Below, one piece after another: positions 32,880-36,004 of a stretch of 36,004 nucleotides of DNA; position 1 is the stretch's first letter; every line of letters starts with the position of its first letter. The notes beneath the pieces were generated by a model, which saw only the letters and a list, made by a program, of their open reading frames with translations, was not told the DNA's origin and searched no databases. Position numbers and translations under genes: made by a program. Source of the DNA: Bodo saltans (taxonomy: Eukaryota; Euglenozoa; Kinetoplastea; Eubodonida; Bodonidae). Location: assembly GCA_001460835.1 (NCBI GenBank), contig CYKH01001837.1, forward strand, positions 1 through 36,004, given 5' to 3'.

Positions 32880-35633
32880 ATGCAGCGGCTGAAGTCAAAG
32901 AAGTTTCAGAGCTTTAAAGCGGGTGCCAAGTCTACAAATGTAGCAGCACCACCGCCGTTGTTGAATGTAGATGATGTGCAGCGGACAGCGACGTTGCCTG
33001 GGAACCTCGTGGATGGACAGAATAGCGCTGTGTTAGTAGCAGAAGAAGGTGAACTAGTGGAGAGTGATCACGATAGTGACGAGCTCGCCGCCATGGGTAC
33101 GGTCGAACTTCCACACAATTCTAAAATCAGAGAAGACGTTGCGATGAACGTCATCATCAAGAATAGATTAGCAGCAGCAGGAGTCAACGCTTGCAATGAA
33201 GTCTCTGTGAAGGATTTAATTCTGCGCTTAAGCGTCGCAAGCAGTCCAAGTCCAACCATCACCGAAGATGAAGCAGCTCGAATTGTCTCTCTCCTGAGCG
33301 AGACATACCGCTCCAATGAGGAAATTACGCGTAACGCTTTCATGTTGCTGCTGAAACAGCACGCCGATGAGCCAGAGCTGCAAAACGTGGAAATGGAGGA
33401 ACTTGTCCTCTATCTCTTTCCAGACGATGTCAATGCAGTGGGCTGCCTAAGGCAACTCATCCATCGATGCCAAGTGTCGAGCAACCATCACGGTTTTTCG
33501 GTGAAGTACGCGGAGCAACGCCTTCAGGATTGGGGTGACGCAAAGGAGCTCTTTTTCTATGTGCCCTTTCTCGCTCTGTATCTCTGTTTGGTGGTGTCAG
33601 GAAAGTTCATCGCTCCTCGAAGCTACTACGGCTATGGTGCCTCCGTCGCTGTCTCCAACACTCTGTACGCCCCAACCTTCACTAGCTGCTCGTATGATGC
33701 ACAATCTGTGAGCCAGTGCAACGACACCAAGTCCGTGACGGCGACCACTCTTGCAGGGCGTACCGATTGGTATTACTACATGCAGCAAGTATTTGTGCCT
33801 GCCTTGTGGGTGGCGTCGAGCCCCTCCAGCACCGCGGCAGAAACCATCCTTGGTAATGACCTGCGGCTGGTGGGTGCAGTGAAGATTCGCAACATTCGAG
33901 TGATCGGCTCCGAAGATTTATCAGACGCAGAAAAATACTTCGGTCCCAAAAATGCAACGTACAGCAAAACGTACCCAGGCTACAGCAGAAGCAATACGGA
34001 TAAATCTGAACATCCGAATTATTTTTTGAACAACACCGTATTCCCAACGAACAGTGTGTTGCCGGGCTTCGATGGGCTGCACTACAAAACCTGCAGTGAG
34101 TTGAACGCCTCAGGATCTGTGCTTGGCAACCTTGACAGCTTTTCCTGTGATGGGCACGGCCTGGTGATCCCTCTGAATACCACAAACTCCCAAGTCCTGG
34201 CCATCATTGCGACGCTTGCAAGCACCGAATGGATCGATCGGCAGACTCGAGCAGTGGTAGCCGAGATTCTATTGTTCCATCCTGAATCCACGATGCTCAT
34301 CCGCTCACAGCTACTTGTAGAGTTCCAGCCAGGAGGCGGCCTAACCACCACCACGACTATCCATCCATTCACCTTCGCCACCTTTTCCTCCGTCGACTTT
34401 GTATTCAACGCGTTGTACATACTGTTCTTTGTGCTGCTGTTCCTCAACATCATTCGTTACGTGGTGTGGAACTTCTTGCGGCCGTTGTTTATTGGAGGTC
34501 CCTCTCGCGATTTCCTCCGCTTCCGCAATCATATGGTGCTAGACTTTCTCAACTACGCCATGTTCGTCGTGTCCGCCATTAGTCGCTTAATATGGATGAA
34601 CATCGGCTCCCCAACCGACCCAGTGTGGTTGACCACTTACTATCCAAATGGATTTGAGGATGCGGCAACCTACTACAACACGTTTGTGATTATTGATGGG
34701 TTTAACGTGATGCTGTGTGTTCTTGGGCTGCTGCGGTTCGGTAAGTTTATTCCCGCAATGGGCATTGTGGTGAAGGCATTGGTGAACTCATCCAAGGATG
34801 CCGGGGCGTTACTGTTTGTGATTATCGGCACGTTTTTGTCCTTGGTCGTATGCGCGGCGTCAGTGTTCGGAGACTCTGTCCTTGGTTACCACTCTGTGCT
34901 CTGGGCTGCAGAGACTCTTGGGCAAGCGTTTATCGGCAACTACGACTACACCCCCCTGCACGATGCACACCCGACGTTCGCCTTTGTCTTCTTCTTTGTA
35001 TTTCAGCTAACCATCACTGTGATCTTGTTGAACATGTTCATCGCTGTGTTCACAGATGCGTTCAATGCGGCTATGGAGAGCAGTTTCGATCGTGTGACCA
35101 GTACGCATATTTTAGACAACACTGCGCAGCATCCCTTCGTCCGATCTAACGCGTGGTCGCTAGCACTGGGAAGTATGCCGGTACAGTCCGTCAAGGCGAC
35201 ATTCTTTAGAGCTCGACAGTTCTTTTCTTGCGACTGCACAAGGAACAATGCTCTTGATGTGGATTTCTTCTCGTACGACTCTACCCTTGCTCGATCAATG
35301 AGGTTGCTAATCTCTACCGCAAACATTGGGGCCATCGCCAAGAAGCGGGACGGTAAAGTGGATAAGCTGATTGCAGGAGGAGGCGGACGTCGCGATAGTT
35401 CACTATTCAATAGTTCACTGCACATGTCTTCGACGCTTCACAGCATCAACACAGTGGCAGCATCAGAAACGATGAACTTTTCAGACCTGCTGATCGTGAC
35501 CCCAGTATGCCGGTACAGTCCATCAAGGCGACATTCTTTAGAGCTCGACAGTTCTTTTCTTGCGACTGCACAAAGAACAATGCTCTTAATGTGGATTTCT
35601 TCTCGTACGACTCTACCCTCGCTCGATCAATGA
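32880..35633 (+). CDS. Polycystin-2-like (PKD2/TRPP) cation channel, C-terminus frame-disrupted
   Basis: 917 aa from the ATG at 32880; the frame is open back to 32700, so ~60 residues may be missing. A cytosolic acidic N-terminus is followed by TM1 (~33548-33605). A large extracellular polycystin (TOP) domain follows (~33620-34375), with 'LRLVGAVKIRNIRV' and 'WIDRQTRAVVAEI' as family landmarks and several N-glycosylation sites. TM2-TM6 lie at ~34390-35060, with the pore loop near 34910-34960 and 'LLNMFIAVFTDAF' ending TM6. Family members are Ca2+-permeable channels, often in flagella or contractile vacuoles. A tandem duplication of 332 bases (not a multiple of three) in the C-terminal part shifts the frame at 35504, so the last ~43 residues are out-of-frame sequence. 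Confidence 0.8.
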   Translation: MQRLKSKKFQSFKAGAKSTNVAAPPPLLNVDDVQRTATLPGNLVDGQNSAVLVAEEGELVESDHDSDELAAMGTVELPHNSKIREDVAMNVIIKNRLAAAGVNACNEVSVKDLILRLSVASSPSPTITEDEAARIVSLLSETYRSNEEITRNAFMLLLKQHADEPELQNVEMEELVLYLFPDDVNAVGCLRQLIHRCQVSSNHHGFSVKYAEQRLQDWGDAKELFFYVPFLALYLCLVVSGKFIAPRSYYGYGASVAVSNTLYAPTFTSCSYDAQSVSQCNDTKSVTATTLAGRTDWYYYMQQVFVPALWVASSPSSTAAETILGNDLRLVGAVKIRNIRVIGSEDLSDAEKYFGPKNATYSKTYPGYSRSNTDKSEHPNYFLNNTVFPTNSVLPGFDGLHYKTCSELNASGSVLGNLDSFSCDGHGLVIPLNTTNSQVLAIIATLASTEWIDRQTRAVVAEILLFHPESTMLIRSQLLVEFQPGGGLTTTTTIHPFTFATFSSVDFVFNALYILFFVLLFLNIIRYVVWNFLRPLFIGGPSRDFLRFRNHMVLDFLNYAMFVVSAISRLIWMNIGSPTDPVWLTTYYPNGFEDAATYYNTFVIIDGFNVMLCVLGLLRFGKFIPAMGIVVKALVNSSKDAGALLFVIIGTFLSLVVCAASVFGDSVLGYHSVLWAAETLGQAFIGNYDYTPLHDAHPTFAFVFFFVFQLTITVILLNMFIAVFTDAFNAAMESSFDRVTSTHILDNTAQHPFVRSNAWSLALGSMPVQSVKATFFRARQFFSCDCTRNNALDVDFFSYDSTLARSMRLLISTANIGAIAKKRDGKVDKLIAGGGGRRDSSLFNSSLHMSSTLHSINTVAASETMNFSDLLIVTPVCRYSPSRRHSLELDSSFLATAQRTMLLMWISSRTTLPSLDQ

Positions 35634-35809
35634 GGTTGTTAATCTCCACTGCAAGCATTGGGGCCATCGCCAAGAAGAGGGATGGTAAAGTGGATAAGCT
35701 GATTGCAGGAGGAGGCGGACGTCGCGATAGCTCACTGCACATGTCATCGACGCTTCACAGCATGAACACAGTGGCAGCATCAGAAACGATGAACTTTTCA
35801 GACCTGCTG
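35172..35809 (+). repeat. ~320-bp imperfect tandem duplication in the channel C-terminus
   Basis: Copy 1 (35172-35492) and copy 2 (35504-35809) share most bases. Copy 2 lacks 15 bp (5 codons) and carries about a dozen substitutions, many silent or conservative. They are separated by about 11 bases. The offset of 332 bases breaks the reading frame between copies. Confidence 0.9.
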
Positions 35810-36004
35810 CAGGCAAACTTAGAAAAAGAATCGCTGCGAATTGAACGCATCCATGCAACGAAAGTGCTCTGTGGTCTCCTCGACCTGCTGCCACTCCCTC
35901 GGGTTCAAGCCACCTCCGTATCCAGCGCTGCGGCACTCCGTACTGGCACAAACACTCAAAGCAAACAAGGAGCCACCAATATTTACGACTACATTCACGA
36001 TCAG
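35507..36004 (+). CDS. In-frame C-terminal part of a channel copy (3' partial)
   Basis: Copy 2 of the duplication is fully open in its native frame ('MPVQSIKATFFRARQFFSCD') and continues past the duplicate with about 65 further residues ('ANLEKESLRIERIHATKVL', then a Leu/Pro stretch) to the window edge. This is probably the true C-terminus of the channel or of a second tandem channel gene whose front part is missing. The ATG at 35507 is internal, not a real start. Confidence 0.55.
   Translation, partial: MPVQSIKATFFRARQFFSCDCTKNNALNVDFFSYDSTLARSMRLLISTASIGAIAKKRDGKVDKLIAGGGGRRDSSLHMSSTLHSMNTVAASETMNFSDLLQANLEKESLRIERIHATKVLCGLLDLLPLPRVQATSVSSAAALRTGTNTQSKQGATNIYDYIHDQ

Noticed and set aside
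1-36004. tRNA, rRNA, CRISPR or transposable element sequences
   Set aside because: No cloverleaf-like, array-like or transposase/reverse-transcriptase-like sequence was recognised; the repeats present are local duplications of host genes.

Overview
The window looks like nuclear DNA of a kinetoplastid flagellate, most plausibly a free-living bodonid such as Bodo saltans. Every credible gene lies on the + strand and none needs an intron. Most genes are preceded by a pyrimidine-rich tract and an AG a few tens of bases before the first ATG, the signature of trans-spliced polycistronic transcription. A mitochondrial RGG/GWG RNA-binding protein of the kinetoplastid type supports this. The species assignment is inference. 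Several reading frames run open upstream of the first ATG; I placed starts at an ATG downstream of a plausible splice acceptor.

Region 1 (1-12745) is a tandem array of one gene family: six RING-bearing members (the first cut by the window edge), one frame-broken member without the RING module, and a 22-codon relic of another member's 5' end. The core is a RING1-like C3HC4 motif, a ~70-residue helical linker lacking zinc ligands, and a RING2-like motif with the Cx2Cx9C spacing of RBR ubiquitin ligases, including the position of the catalytic cysteine. Around it are swapped modules: zero, one or two CCCH zinc fingers at the N-terminus, and either an acidic tail or a CUE-like helical domain at the C-terminus. 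I read these as IBR-less RBR-like E3 ligases coupled to RNA binding. This is the most interesting part of the window.

Region 2 (12746-20898) holds two adjacent unrecognised genes separated by an exact 334-bp tandem duplication, an Mpv17/PMP22 family membrane protein, a TbRGG2-like RNA-binding protein whose RRM is frame-disrupted, and a protein with an NDUFAF3/Mth938-like pattern.

Region 3 (20899-25055) contains a six-TM protein with a degenerate class III nucleotide cyclase domain. A second, broken copy of the same architecture follows directly and is interrupted by a near-perfect 48-bp-arm palindrome.

Region 4 (25056-32408) starts with a 300-N gap and a visible misjoin inside an acid-ceramidase/NAAA-like Ntn hydrolase. 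It continues with an O-fucosyltransferase-like type II protein, an LRR protein and a 3-hydroxyacyl-CoA dehydratase fused to a Rossmann-like domain.

Region 5 (32409-36004) is a polycystin-2-like channel whose C-terminal coding part is duplicated in tandem out of frame and runs off the window.

The genes do not form one pathway; neighbours share a transcription unit rather than a function. The exceptions are local tandem families: the CCCH/RBR-like array, the cyclase-like pair, the amidase copies and the channel copies.
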